Assembly: GCF_001641265.1 (NCBI RefSeq)
Contig: NW_020167565.1
Coordinates: 1 to 64,000 of the forward strand
Direction: 5' to 3'
Source: Pseudogymnoascus destructans
Taxonomy: Eukaryota > Ascomycota > Leotiomycetes > Thelebolales > Thelebolaceae
Length of the DNA stretch: 64,000 nt
The notes beneath the pieces were generated by a model. It was not told the origin of the DNA. It did not search any database and saw only the letters and a program-made list of their open reading frames with translations. This document shows, in pieces, positions 1 to 9,423 of the stretch. The translations under genes and the position numbers were made by a program. Each line of letters starts with the position of its first letter. Position 1 is the first letter of the stretch.

Positions 1-80
1 ACCCTAACCCTAACCCTAACCCTAACCCTAACCCTAACCCTAACCCTAACCCTACTAACCCTAACCCTAACTAACCCTAA
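1..80. repeat. Telomere repeat array
   Basis: Tandem CCCTAA units (TTAGGG on the other strand) begin at base 1, so the window starts at the physical chromosome end or the last assembled bases of it. The first nine or so units are regular. The array then degenerates near 54-80, where units read CCCTACTAA and CCCTAACTAA, before the satellite begins at 81. Degenerate proximal repeats are usual where telomeric DNA meets subtelomeric DNA. Confidence 0.97.
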
Positions 81-480
81 GATACCGAACGTTAGCTTTC
101 GACCGTAGCTGCAAAAGTTATAATCCTTCAAAGTAGGTGCTCTACCACACCCACTGATGCCCCAGCGAAATCTGCAATATCTCACCCGTCTCAACTCATA
201 TCACAAATCGGAGGACGTCATTTGATTCGTCTTGCAAATCTCTTTTATTAACGCCATCGAACGCACCGTCTGCATGCTGCGTCAGGTTCTTACAATCCAT
301 CCTATAACATGCCCCCCCCAACCACCCCTCCCATGCATCGCCCGACTAGAACCGGAATGTCTCCACCATCTGAAGTCTGATCAACAATCAGAGTACGTCA
401 ATTTGTTCCCCTTGCAAAGCTGCACAAGAGACGTCAGCGAACATTTACATCGGTCGCGAGGCTGTCAACTTACAGTCCTT
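81..480. repeat. Telomere-adjacent satellite, two units
   Basis: This stretch matches the last units of the satellite array at 12740-14460, base for base over long runs; compare 81-480 with about 13870-14460. Each unit carries a core of the form CGTATCA..AATCGGAG followed by ACGYCATTTGATTC and an ATCGAACG tail. It lies between the telomere and the 3' end of the oxygenase gene, exactly as the larger array flanks the oxygenase remnant at 14489. I see no gene in it. Confidence 0.8.
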
Positions 481-521
481 GCAAGAACGTGAGTTCGAAA
501 ATGGGCCATGGGACAAGCTCC

Positions 522-1556
522 CTACTCCTCCTCACCTGGCTGCCAGTTGCTCTGCTTCGTGAAGAAGACGCAGGAGTAGCGCGTGCCCTCGAAGGGTGCG
601 ATCCAGTGCTCGAGGACTGCAGAGCGGAACAGGACAACATCCCCTGGCTGGAAGGGAATCTTATAACCAAGGGCTGGCAGGCACATCTCCCCTCCTTCGA
701 ACTCTCCAAAGCAGGCCATCGCAACCCAGCCATCCAGCACATCGTGGTTGTCCTTGTGTGGCCCAACCTGGGCGTTTATCAGGATCGCGAGGCAGTGCCA
801 GCAGCTCCTGTTGCTGAACTTGAAGACCTCCAGCTCAGGCGTGGCTGCACACTCGCAGAGGTAGTTCTGCCTGTACTGCTCGTAGGCCCTGGGATCGATC
901 TCCTGGAAGAGCCTCCCAATGGTCTGCGCGAGGGGGGCCATCTTCTTGTAGAGGGCCAGGGTGGCCCCGAAGCCATTTCCAGTCCTGCGCATGTCAGAGC
1001 AGATGGTGGGAGGCGAATTTGTCTGGCCTGTGGCGTGCCACAACCCAAGGTGGTAGACTCCCCACTTCTTCCCCTCGCGCTCAGCCTTCCTGGCCTGCTC
1101 CATATCGTGCCTCTTGTCACTGCTGGGCTTGGGGGGTGGCGCGAGCTCCGTGTACTGCTCAATGGCACCAGCCATGAGGCGGCAGAGGTCCTTGTTCCTG
1201 TCCGGGAGGCTCAGCCCCCCCCTCATGTAGACGAGGAGCTGCTCTGGGTCCTTGTCAGCAGAGTTGAAGACGGTGACGGGCTGGATGTCGAGGCCATCCT
1301 TCCCACCATCCTTGGGGATGCCCTGGAGCAGCGTGAGGTGCTTGCTGAGCTCGAGGCCCTGCTCCAGTGTGGTGGTGACCTTGGGGTTGGGTGGCGTGAT
1401 GAGGTTGGTCCAGGCGAGGTCTGTGGTGATGACCCGGGCATTGCCGCGGAACTTGGCCTTCCAGTTATGGGAGAACTCCCTCCTCTCCTTCCACTCATAT
1501 GGCGAGTGGGCTGTGTGGTGCTGGTGGCGCTTCTGGATGGAGGGTACTGGTGGCAT
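522..1556 (-). CDS. TET/JBP-like 2-oxoglutarate/Fe(II) oxygenase
   Basis: A 344-residue protein with no intron. The C-terminal third has the double-stranded beta-helix signature of the fungal TET/JBP-like dioxygenases: an H-K-D metal triad near residues 265-267, a Gly-Glu-Met strand with a PxLG turn, PGDVVLFRS, a distal His in LEHW near 316, and the 2-oxoglutarate-binding Arg in GTRYS. Family members oxidise 5-methylcytosine or thymine, and many fungal copies travel with mobile DNA; that role here is inferred from family. The ATG lies just inside the edge of the 153-bp minisatellite, so the promoter, if any, is in the repeats. It sits next to the telomere, upstream of TLH1 and on the same strand. 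A C-terminal fragment recurs at 14489-14670. It appears complete, but the N-terminus may be shortened. Confidence 0.7.
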   Translation of the reverse strand: MPPVPSIQKRHQHHTAHSPYEWKERREFSHNWKAKFRGNARVITTDLAWTNLITPPNPKVTTTLEQGLELSKHLTLLQGIPKDGGKDGLDIQPVTVFNSADKDPEQLLVYMRGGLSLPDRNKDLCRLMAGAIEQYTELAPPPKPSSDKRHDMEQARKAEREGKKWGVYHLGLWHATGQTNSPPTICSDMRRTGNGFGATLALYKKMAPLAQTIGRLFQEIDPRAYEQYRQNYLCECAATPELEVFKFSNRSCWHCLAILINAQVGPHKDNHDVLDGWVAMACFGEFEGGEMCLPALGYKIPFQPGDVVLFRSAVLEHWIAPFEGTRYSCVFFTKQSNWQPGEEE

Positions 1557-1562
1557 GGTGTC

Positions 1563-2331
1563 GCGAGCTCAGGTCTTGATGGTACCTCACTATAAGATGG
1601 TATAGTCTAGGATCCCCAAAGGCAGATGACACAGGATGGTGTGCCCCTCTTGACACTCGAGACTGAGCTGTGTGCTGGCGTGAAGAAAGCGTGGAAAAAT
1701 GTTGGGTGGTTGTTGCGCGAGCTCAGGTTTTGATGGTACCTCACTATAAGATGGTATAGTCTAGGATCCCCAAAGACAGATGACACAAGATGGTGTGCCC
1801 CTCTGCCACTCGAGACTGAGCTGTGTGCTGGCGTGAAGAAAGTGTGAAGAAATGTTGGGTGGTTGTTGCGCGAGCTCAGGTTTTGATGGTACCTCACTAT
1901 AAGATGGTATAGTCTAGGATCCCCAAAGACAGATGACACAAGATGGTGTGCCCCTCTGCCACTCGAGACTGAGCTGTGTGCTGGCGTGAAGAAAGTGTGA
2001 AGAAATGTTGGGTGGTTGTTGCGCGAGCTCAGGTTTTGATGGTACCTCACTATAAGATGGTATAGTCTAGGATCCCCAAAGACAGATGACACAAGATGGT
2101 GTGCCCCTCTGCCACTCGAGACTGAGCTGTGTGCTGGCGTGAAGAAAGTGTGAAGAAATGTTGGGTGGTTGTTGCGCGAGCTCAGGTTTTGATGGTACCT
2201 CACTATAAGATGGTATAGTCTAGGATCCCCAAAGACAGATGACACAAGATGGTGTGCCCCTCTGCCACTCGAGACTGAGCTGTGTGCTGCCGTGAAGAAA
2301 GTGTGAAGAAATGCCGGGTGGTTGCCGCGCG
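1563..2331. repeat. Minisatellite, 5 units of about 153 bp
   Basis: Units begin at 1563, 1717, 1870, 2023 and 2176, each starting GCGAGCTCAGG. The first unit is 154 bp and most diverged, the next three are almost identical, and the last degenerates at 2290-2331. Because 153 is a multiple of three, one stop-free frame runs through the array on the minus strand; I do not consider it a gene. The array lies immediately 5' of the oxygenase ATG at 1556. Confidence 0.95.
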
Positions 2332-3168
2332 AGAAGGAAAAAATGTGTAAAGGACTAAGTTTGGACTTGACGGTAGAAGTTCTGATATAGACTGAGACGA
2401 GCCACGCCCGCTAGCTGCGTGGCAACTCACATGACTGACCACCCCATCAAAATTGGGTTGAAAAAAAAAAACGTCGAGATCCGAGGCCGGGAGGAGCATG
2501 GCTGCGTTCGTCTGGGCGAGGGCTACGCAGTTACATGAAAAGGGGGATGGATTTGATGGCATCTCGCTAAGAAAATGGCGATCTCGGTTAAAAAATGCCC
2601 CATCTTCTAACCCTGGTCGGGAGAGGCCATGGCAGTGGTGTGGACATGGGAGTTGCATGTTGGGATTCGTCCTTGCCAGTCTCACCTGGGTATGTAATTA
2701 TAAGATAATCGTACGAGTATCAGAACTAGAGTATTGCCTCGAAATATCCCAAGGGCTAGTCTGGTATTCGAGCTATGGGGGTCTATAAACGCTTCCGATT
2801 AATTGGGGGTGATGGGGAGGGGGCAGCCCATGCCCTAAACATAGCAACGATCAATGTTCGGGAGTGTCACAACCAAATGCGGTTAGGCGAAAACCTTAAA
2901 AAGATGTCAACCCTACATCTCGAGTTCGACGTTTAATATACAGCTTATATTGCTGTAATAAGATCATATGTATTGGCGGTATGTGTCATCGTCAGTAATT
3001 TAATGCAGTTCATATCTCGTCGAGGATTGTGATTATTATAATCCGTTCCAATTTATTTAAATTGCAGAGAATAATATTTCTCAACTCACGACATAATTAA
3101 TATGGCTCTATGGCTACAGTCTATATTATAAATACATGGCGCTACCAGTCGAACACCCATTCGCTAGT
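2332..3168. other. Intergenic spacer between TLH1 3' end and minisatellite
   Basis: No convincing gene. An A11 run lies near 2460. Bases 2715-2776 match 14668-14735 beside the oxygenase remnant. This pair marks the far side of a deletion in the internal copy that removed most of the oxygenase gene and the whole minisatellite. From 2780 to 3168 the sequence is AT-rich and shows no recognisable element. Confidence 0.6.
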
Positions 3169-6100
3169 TTAATATGCCTCGAACTCGAGCAGCGCTGCTG
3201 CTGCGATCTTTACCCCCCAGATGCCCTTCCCACCTGCAAACTCGGCCACCTGCCCACACCATGACAGGAACACATCCACGTCATTGAACGCCCCTGCTGC
3301 CCCTGCCCTCACTGCCTGCTCACCGAACCTCTCCTGCAGCCACTGTTCGCCCCCAGTCTTGTGGAACACGCCGTAGCAGAGCGGCATCACGATGTCTGCG
3401 TACCTGCACTGCTCGAGGCCACTGGCCGGGTCTGCACGTTGACAGACTGACTGTGGGTTGTAGCACCAGTAGCACGCCGCGAAAGCTGAGATCCATGGCC
3501 CGCGGCCCTGCCCCCTCCTTCTGGCCTGGTCGCGCGCCCTGAAGAAGTCGAACCGCTGGTGGCACTTGGTGAACTGGTGGTCCCACTGCTCCCCGAGCCC
3601 TCGACAGAGCAGGCACGTCCCCTTCACGGTGAGGAGGTCCTCCTTGTAGCGGCTGAGCTCGAGGTATGCCAAACGCCGCTTCTCGTGGATGGCTGCACTC
3701 CCTGTGTGCGGCATTGCCTCTGTGGCATCGTCACGGGGCACGTGTGATGGGCTGGGGCCACTGCTGCAGACATCGCACGCCACATCATCCCTGGTGCCAT
3801 CGCACTGCCGAAGCTCTGATGCCTCATCGAGGTGCGCACTCAGACACGTGCGCCTGCACTCCCGGCCTTCGAGGTAGCGGTAGAGTGCCCTCGTCTCGAC
3901 ATCCATACCGGCGTTGCCCGCCTGCAACTGCCACTTGTGCGGCAGGAGCACGGCTGAGTATGCCTCCCTCCCATCGCGCCCAGCCCGACCGGACTCCTGC
4001 GCAAAGTCGACGAGGGAGCGTGGCTCGTCCAGGTGCATGACGAGCCGGACATGTGGGTAGTCGAAGCCGGCGCTAAGGGCCGACGTCGCCACAATGTATG
4101 GCAGCTCGGGTGTTGTGAGCCACGTCCTGAGCAGCTCCTGCTTCTCCTCTGCCGTGCCGGCCATCGCGGTGTAGACCGGGCAGCGGAGCAGGCTGCCCAG
4201 GTCCTGTGCCTCCTCCCGTGTCCGCACGTAGAGTATGATCTTGTCTCGGGTCTGGTCGAGCAGCCCGCTCGCCCGCCACGCGTCCCTGGCCCTCCGCGCG
4301 CCCTCTTCTAGCAGGCTCCCCTGCCCTGTGGCCCGCTGCACGAGGTACGAGAGGTTCCGCCTGTTCGTTGAGGCCCGCACGACCTTTGGCTTCACGAGGT
4401 TGTTCTGCCTCTCGAACGCGGCCTGTAGCATTGGCGGCAGGGTGGCCGTCAGGTAGACGAACTGCGTGCGCACGCTGCGGATGAGGGCGAGGTCGGCCAT
4501 GGCGTGACGGTACTCGGACGCCGTGATTGTGAGGTGCGCCTCGTCTATCACGACGCGGCCGAGCTGCTGCGTCGCGGCCAGCCTGTGCGCATACGCCCGG
4601 AACTGAGACGTGCTCGTGGCCTCGACCGTGACGAACACCAGCGGTGCGTCCCGCTCCTCGCCCGGGGCCCACACGAGGTGGTCTATCCCGAGCTCCTGCA
4701 CACGCCGCAGCAGGTCGCCACGCAGGGACACGAGCGGCAGCACGAGGATCGTCACGCCCGCATCAGGCAGGACACAGGGCAGCATGAGCAGCAGGCTCTT
4801 CCCCTCGCCGGTGCCCAGGATGACGACGACCTGCTCCGTCCATGACATGACGACCGTCATCGCCCGCTCCTGTGCGGCCGACTTCCACTGCAGCTTGTCG
4901 TCGTGGTAGAGCCCCCTCGCGCACTTCAGCAGGGCTGCAGCAGACCACCTCTTCCGCGGCCGGTGCACGCCCACGGCAATCCTCTTCAGCATCCGCGGCC
5001 TGTCGGACCCTGCCACCTCTGCCGCCTCGCGCTTCCTCTTCCCTGCTGCTGCGACCGCATCCCCGAGCACTGTGTCGAGATCCCACAGCCCCCTCCACAG
5101 GGATGACGCGCGCAGGTTGCGACGGATGAGGCCATCCCACACATTCCCAAAGTTCGCGTTCAGCTGGTTCGCGTAGCTGCGGTTCACCACCCGCGTGCTG
5201 TGGTTCCGCTGCCTCGTCATGGTCCGGATGTCATCCTCCATCTCCTCTGCATCCTCATCGTCGTCGTCGGCCCCGATGCCCTCGAAGCACGCAAGGTCGC
5301 CTGCAAACTTGGTCTTCACAATGTTGACCGTCATCTGGCGCCAGTTGGCGATGTGCAGCCGTGGCACCTTGGCCCGCACGCACGCCTGCTCCATGCACCG
5401 CGTCAGCCGGTTGTCGGCCCACACGGCCCCGTCCTTCCACCACAGGTACGCGGACATGATTGCGCGTGAGGAGGACTGGCGCAGGAAGGCCTGGCGGAGC
5501 GGCACGACGTAGACGAGGTAGTCCAGCAGGAGGTCTCCGATGGCGGCTGGCAGGAAGCGGATGTTGTCCTTGAACCTGCCCGTCTGCTGCTGGCCCTTGT
5601 GGTAGGTGGTGTGCAGCATCACGAGCCCGTGCTTGAGGTAGACGCTACGCCTCCGCTGCGTGTTGCGCCAGGTGAGGGAGAACAGCTCGCTCTCGCGCAG
5701 CGGCTGGCCCGAGGCCATGTGGATGAGGACGAGGAGCCGCTTGAGGAACTCGTCAGCGACGGCCTCGTACTGGTCGATGGCCTTCTGTCGCCACATGACC
5801 CTCGTGACCCCTGCATCAGCCTCTCCATCCTCTCCATCCTCAGCAGTAGGTGCAGCAGTGGTGTCGAGGAATGACGCTCGGAGTGACTGCGACTCCCGTA
5901 TGACATTGCGCAGTGAGCCCGCGAGCGGCTTCAGCAGTGCCGCGTTCTCCCGGTGCTCGCCAAAGTGCCAGCTAAAGTTGTCGGCGTCGAGGTTGTCCTT
6001 GAGTGCCCACGCGCGCATCCGTGGCAGGCCCGCTGCGCCAAACATGAGCTCGCCGTGCAGCAGATGCTGCGCCTGCCTGAACTCCGACAGCAGCAGCTGC

Positions 6101-7629
6101 TGCACCTCGTCCATGTTCAGGTCGACGTCCCTGTAGGTGAGGATCTGCTCGTCCTCGTCCCAGTGCGCCTGGTGCGAGCCCACTCCGTCCTTCGACACCG
6201 CGAACAGCAGCAGGCGCCAGCCAAGTATCTTGCCCATGGGCGTCTCCGTGTCCGGCCGCAGGTACTGCTCGCAGATGCTGTTGATGTGCTCGAGCGTGCT
6301 GCCGGCGCCCGACCTCTCGAGGTATGCGGCCGTGCTGAAGATGAGCAGCTGCACAGCCCAGATCAGGCCGGACAGGCAGCTGTTGAAGTTGCCCGGCTCC
6401 TTCCACGACTTGGTGCATGGCTTGACGCTCAGAATCGCGCAGAAGCTGAGGAGCGGCGAGCTGAAGCGGTCGCCGCCGAACTCGTGGCAGACGAGGGCCA
6501 TGCAGAGGGATCGGAGGGCGTCGTTCAGCGCTAAGCGGTCTCCGTCGGCAGCGCACTCCAGGGCGGCCTCCCAAGCTGTCGTCTGCTCGTCCGTCAGCCG
6601 GATCCGGTCCTCGGGGCGCCTGCCCTGGTCCGCGCTCAGAGGTGGCGTGAAGTGGCTGCCGCAGTAGGCGACGCGGTAGCAGTACGCCATGAACTGCTTC
6701 CAGTACCCAAAGTTTGTGCGCAGTGTGGATGGCTCCTTCTTGGGGTCGAAGCCGCGCACCCTGCCTGCCCTGCAACTGGCTGGTGCCGATGAGGTAGGGG
6801 CGCCATGGAAGCGGCTCAGCGCGAGCTGCCTCGGCCACGTCAGCATGCAGTCCGGCCCGTCGAAGCACCAGCCGTGCACCTCAGCGAGGATCTCGTCCAT
6901 GACCTCGAGCATCAGGAACAGCTCGGGCTCTCCCTCATCTGCGCTCTTCGGCAGCGCAAAGGAGGCGTGCATCTCGTCCTTCTCTAGGCCCCGCACGTGG
7001 TTCTCGATGCCAGTCCGCCTCAGCCACGGGACCGCAGCCGAGGGGTGGCTGTCGAAGCCGTGCACCTTGTTGCCCTCCGTCTTGATGTCGTCCGCTACCA
7101 TGGTCGCGTCCGCGTCGGCCAGGTCGAAGAAGGCCTGCTCCTGCAGCTCCAGGGCGATGGCGGCAGTAGCTGCGTCCCCTTCCGCCCTGTCGTCGTCTGT
7201 AACCACAAAGTACCGGACATGCTCGGTCTTTGCGAAGAAGGTCTGCACCGTGCATCTCTGCCACGCGCCACCCTCACTCTGCTGCGACGGCTTCTGCCCG
7301 TGCTCCCGGGACACGTGCGCCCTGATGGCCGGCCCGGACCGGGTCAGGGTCGGCCGGCCGTCGTCGCAGAGGATGCAGGAGAATGCCGGATGGCGGCGCA
7401 GTCCCTCGATGGCGATGCAGGGCTGGTCTGGCAGGGCGACCTGTCCCGGGGGCCGCAGCTCATGCGTCGCGAAGAGGTCGAGCAGGGTGCGCAGCTCCGG
7501 CCCCTTGAGGTCGTGGGGTGGGTGCCTCAGGTGCCACTCCTGGCTGGCGCGCGCGGGCATGAGGCAGGTCCCGCAGTCGCGGCAGAGCAGCACCCCGTGA
7601 GTTGCGAGGTAGGAGAAGCTGGCCGCCAT
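3169..7629 (-). CDS. Telomere-linked RecQ-type helicase (TLH1)
   Basis: An intact, intronless 1486-residue protein read toward the telomere. The ATG at 7629 is supported by the homologous start at 23465. Two zinc-finger-like motifs come first: C16-x2-C19 with H33/H39, and a second CxxC..HxxxxH near 84-110, resembling the fungal OrsD (DUF3505) type. A middle region near 640-775 has a GQPLRESEL box and a later HIANWRQ box that resemble tyrosine-recombinase motifs. The C-terminal half is a superfamily 2 helicase: Walker A GTGEGKS near 933, DEAH near 1026, YLTATLP, QESGRAGRDG near 1209, then a Cys cluster typical of RecQ zinc domains. RecQ-family telomere-linked helicases occur at many fungal chromosome ends; their function is not settled. 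The gene is GC-rich, unlike TLH2. Its 5' flank is conserved at 23466-23683. Confidence 0.85.
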   Translation of the reverse strand: MAASFSYLATHGVLLCRDCGTCLMPARASQEWHLRHPPHDLKGPELRTLLDLFATHELRPPGQVALPDQPCIAIEGLRRHPAFSCILCDDGRPTLTRSGPAIRAHVSREHGQKPSQQSEGGAWQRCTVQTFFAKTEHVRYFVVTDDDRAEGDAATAAIALELQEQAFFDLADADATMVADDIKTEGNKVHGFDSHPSAAVPWLRRTGIENHVRGLEKDEMHASFALPKSADEGEPELFLMLEVMDEILAEVHGWCFDGPDCMLTWPRQLALSRFHGAPTSSAPASCRAGRVRGFDPKKEPSTLRTNFGYWKQFMAYCYRVAYCGSHFTPPLSADQGRRPEDRIRLTDEQTTAWEAALECAADGDRLALNDALRSLCMALVCHEFGGDRFSSPLLSFCAILSVKPCTKSWKEPGNFNSCLSGLIWAVQLLIFSTAAYLERSGAGSTLEHINSICEQYLRPDTETPMGKILGWRLLLFAVSKDGVGSHQAHWDEDEQILTYRDVDLNMDEVQQLLLSEFRQAQHLLHGELMFGAAGLPRMRAWALKDNLDADNFSWHFGEHRENAALLKPLAGSLRNVIRESQSLRASFLDTTAAPTAEDGEDGEADAGVTRVMWRQKAIDQYEAVADEFLKRLLVLIHMASGQPLRESELFSLTWRNTQRRRSVYLKHGLVMLHTTYHKGQQQTGRFKDNIRFLPAAIGDLLLDYLVYVVPLRQAFLRQSSSRAIMSAYLWWKDGAVWADNRLTRCMEQACVRAKVPRLHIANWRQMTVNIVKTKFAGDLACFEGIGADDDDEDAEEMEDDIRTMTRQRNHSTRVVNRSYANQLNANFGNVWDGLIRRNLRASSLWRGLWDLDTVLGDAVAAAGKRKREAAEVAGSDRPRMLKRIAVGVHRPRKRWSAAALLKCARGLYHDDKLQWKSAAQERAMTVVMSWTEQVVVILGTGEGKSLLLMLPCVLPDAGVTILVLPLVSLRGDLLRRVQELGIDHLVWAPGEERDAPLVFVTVEATSTSQFRAYAHRLAATQQLGRVVIDEAHLTITASEYRHAMADLALIRSVRTQFVYLTATLPPMLQAAFERQNNLVKPKVVRASTNRRNLSYLVQRATGQGSLLEEGARRARDAWRASGLLDQTRDKIILYVRTREEAQDLGSLLRCPVYTAMAGTAEEKQELLRTWLTTPELPYIVATSALSAGFDYPHVRLVMHLDEPRSLVDFAQESGRAGRDGREAYSAVLLPHKWQLQAGNAGMDVETRALYRYLEGRECRRTCLSAHLDEASELRQCDGTRDDVACDVCSSGPSPSHVPRDDATEAMPHTGSAAIHEKRRLAYLELSRYKEDLLTVKGTCLLCRGLGEQWDHQFTKCHQRFDFFRARDQARRRGQGRGPWISAFAACYWCYNPQSVCQRADPASGLEQCRYADIVMPLCYGVFHKTGGEQWLQERFGEQAVRAGAAGAFNDVDVFLSWCGQVAEFAGGKGIWGVKIAAAALLEFEAY

Positions 7630-7835
7630 CCTTCCCTTGCGCGAGCGGTGTGTGTGCGCTATTCGCCCTTCGTTGCATGCTCTGTATGCGTGCTTGATGC
7701 ACCTGCGCCGTCCCGGGGGTCTCCCAATTTGCTGCACAATAATCGCTCCACAATGGCCCGTGCGCGCGCGAGCGACAGGGGTCGCTCGCGTGGGGATTCC
7801 CAATTTGCACTACAGATACGGCCGCTTCTAGGGGT
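7630..7835 (-). promoter_or_regulatory. Conserved 5' flank of TLH1
   Basis: About 200 bp directly upstream of the TLH1 ATG are shared with 23466-23683 upstream of the TLH1 pseudogene, including the block GTGGGGATTCCCAATTTGC followed by AGATACGGCC. Such conservation outside the coding region suggests either a promoter/5' UTR or simply the extent of the duplicated segment. Homology stops near 7835, where hAT-side sequence begins. Confidence 0.45.
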
Positions 7836-8153
7836 AGTGAGTTTGTAGCAAGGATGTTGTAGAAAGAGTAAAGAAAGAGGTAGAGGTTGAAAGGTATGTG
7901 TGTTATTTGAAGGTACGCGTTGTAGTGTTGTTTAGAACAGTAATTATTTGCAGGTGAATATTCCTTGACGAATATAATTGTTTGCAACTTTAAAAAAACA
8001 ACAACCTTACAACCAACCACCTTCCTTGGTTACGTTCCGATCTACACATTCTTCTTCTCTTTTGCGCTTTACCTCTTTACTAGGACCTCAAGTTTATTAT
8101 CTTGATTCTACAGTCAGAACTTCTGATGATCTTCTGCTAATCACGTGTTTAGC

Positions 8154-9304
8154 ATGGCGAAACGCAAGGCACCTGAAGAACTCTCCACTAATTTGAATAC
8201 TATCAAAGCTCGCAACCGCGTCTCCAACCTTACTGAAGATGAGAAGGCTGTTCATTTAGCACTCAAGGCTGACCATGGCGATCTGAGCTACTACTTAAAG
8301 AAGTTATACAAGTCTGCAAAGTATATCGCTGCCTCTGCTGAAGACAAGACACGTCTACAGAATGAATTGAAGGTTGAGCGTATTCGTGTTCGGTAAGTTC
8401 CTTCTGGTAATCTCTGGTAGCCTTAATCTAACTATAAACAGGACTGAAAAGGGCACCCATGCATCTTGCATTGCGAATCAGAAAGTCAAGAATACTAGCG
8501 CCCCTTCTTCTTCTCCACAAGCCCCACCATCTACTCCGCCACAACTTCTGTCTGAGCTTGCTGCATTTGAGGGTATCACCAGTATCCCAATCGATGACGG
8601 TCATAACAGCGAATGGGAGGATACTGAGGTCGAAGACGATTTAGAGTTGGAGCTTATGTTACGGCGCGACGATATTTTAAATGACGAGGCTGTTCTACCA
8701 GATGAGCTTTCTGATGAAGAGATCGCTAGCATCCAGGCTCTCTTAACTCAAGCACGCATTGATGTTGGTACCTCATAGTCTGGTAATCTTCTGGTAATCT
8801 TCTGGTAATACTAACGGTTGATAGGCCCATGAAGAGTCCAATTTCCGCAAGTGGCAACATTTCTGGGATAGCTGTATCCGCTCATATACGAGAAAGGCTG
8901 GAAAGCTGAGAAAGAAGCCTGAGCATCTCTTTGAATATATGCCATGGATTGATGTAGAAGAAGGGTACGTCTCTGATCATTCTAGCAATCTTCTAGAGAT
9001 ACTAATTGTTTATTATAGCACTTTTCACAACGTTATCCCACCACATAAATATTTCTGTTTGTACGAGCAGGCAGTTTGGACAAACTTTACAGCTTGGAAG
9101 TTTGGAAAGTGGGCCCAATTACCAGGACCTGCGCAGTGGTACCCAAAGTCTTACAATCTTGTCGACAACGGATGGTTACAAGTCTCCACTCATAGTTCTA
9201 GCTTCAAAGAGGCGTTCTTACTTGTCTACTCTAAGAAATTTGATAAGGAAAAGTGGGCTAAGGTATCAGCTGCACAGGATATGTTGTTTCTGGAGTTAGA
9301 GTAG
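8154..9304 (+). CDS. Uncharacterised accessory protein of the hAT element
   Basis: I do not recognise this protein. The best model has exons 8154-8392, 8442-8767, 8835-8964 and 9019-9304, with all frames consistent, giving 326 residues. The third boundary is uncertain (the acceptor could be at 8824 with a weak donor), and the last intron is 54 bp and stop-free, so it may be retained. The N-terminus is basic (MAKRKAPEE) and followed by a helical, Lys-rich stretch; the centre is acidic and Pro/Ser-rich; the C-terminal part is rich in aromatic residues (several Trp, Tyr and Phe). It is transcribed with the transposase and has the same intron type, so it probably belongs to the element. A DNA-binding or regulatory role is a guess. 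Confidence 0.55.
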
Positions 9305-9423
9305 AGGAGAGAAATGGAGTATTTGATTTTCCGACGCGAATAGGGGCTATAGAGATTTAAGTATTTCATCGTAGCCAGACTTCTGGTAATCTTCTGATAA
9401 TCAAACAATTTGCTACTTGCCAA

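Noticed and set aside
489..1595. Long open frame on the + strand opposite the oxygenase gene
   Set aside because: It is the antisense shadow of a GC-rich gene with clear oxygenase motifs on the minus strand, and has no recognisable domain itself.
1607..2245. 212-codon open frame through the 153-bp repeats
   Set aside because: It exists only because the repeat length is a multiple of three and the unit lacks stops in that frame. It has no domain or start context.
2203..2685. 160-codon open frame on the minus strand beside the minisatellite
   Set aside because: It runs partly into the repeat array, its composition is not coding-like, and no family is recognised.
3320..7260. Many open frames antisense or out of frame to TLH1
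   Set aside because: High GC content makes alternative frames open. They are rich in Arg, Pro, Ala and Ser with no domains.
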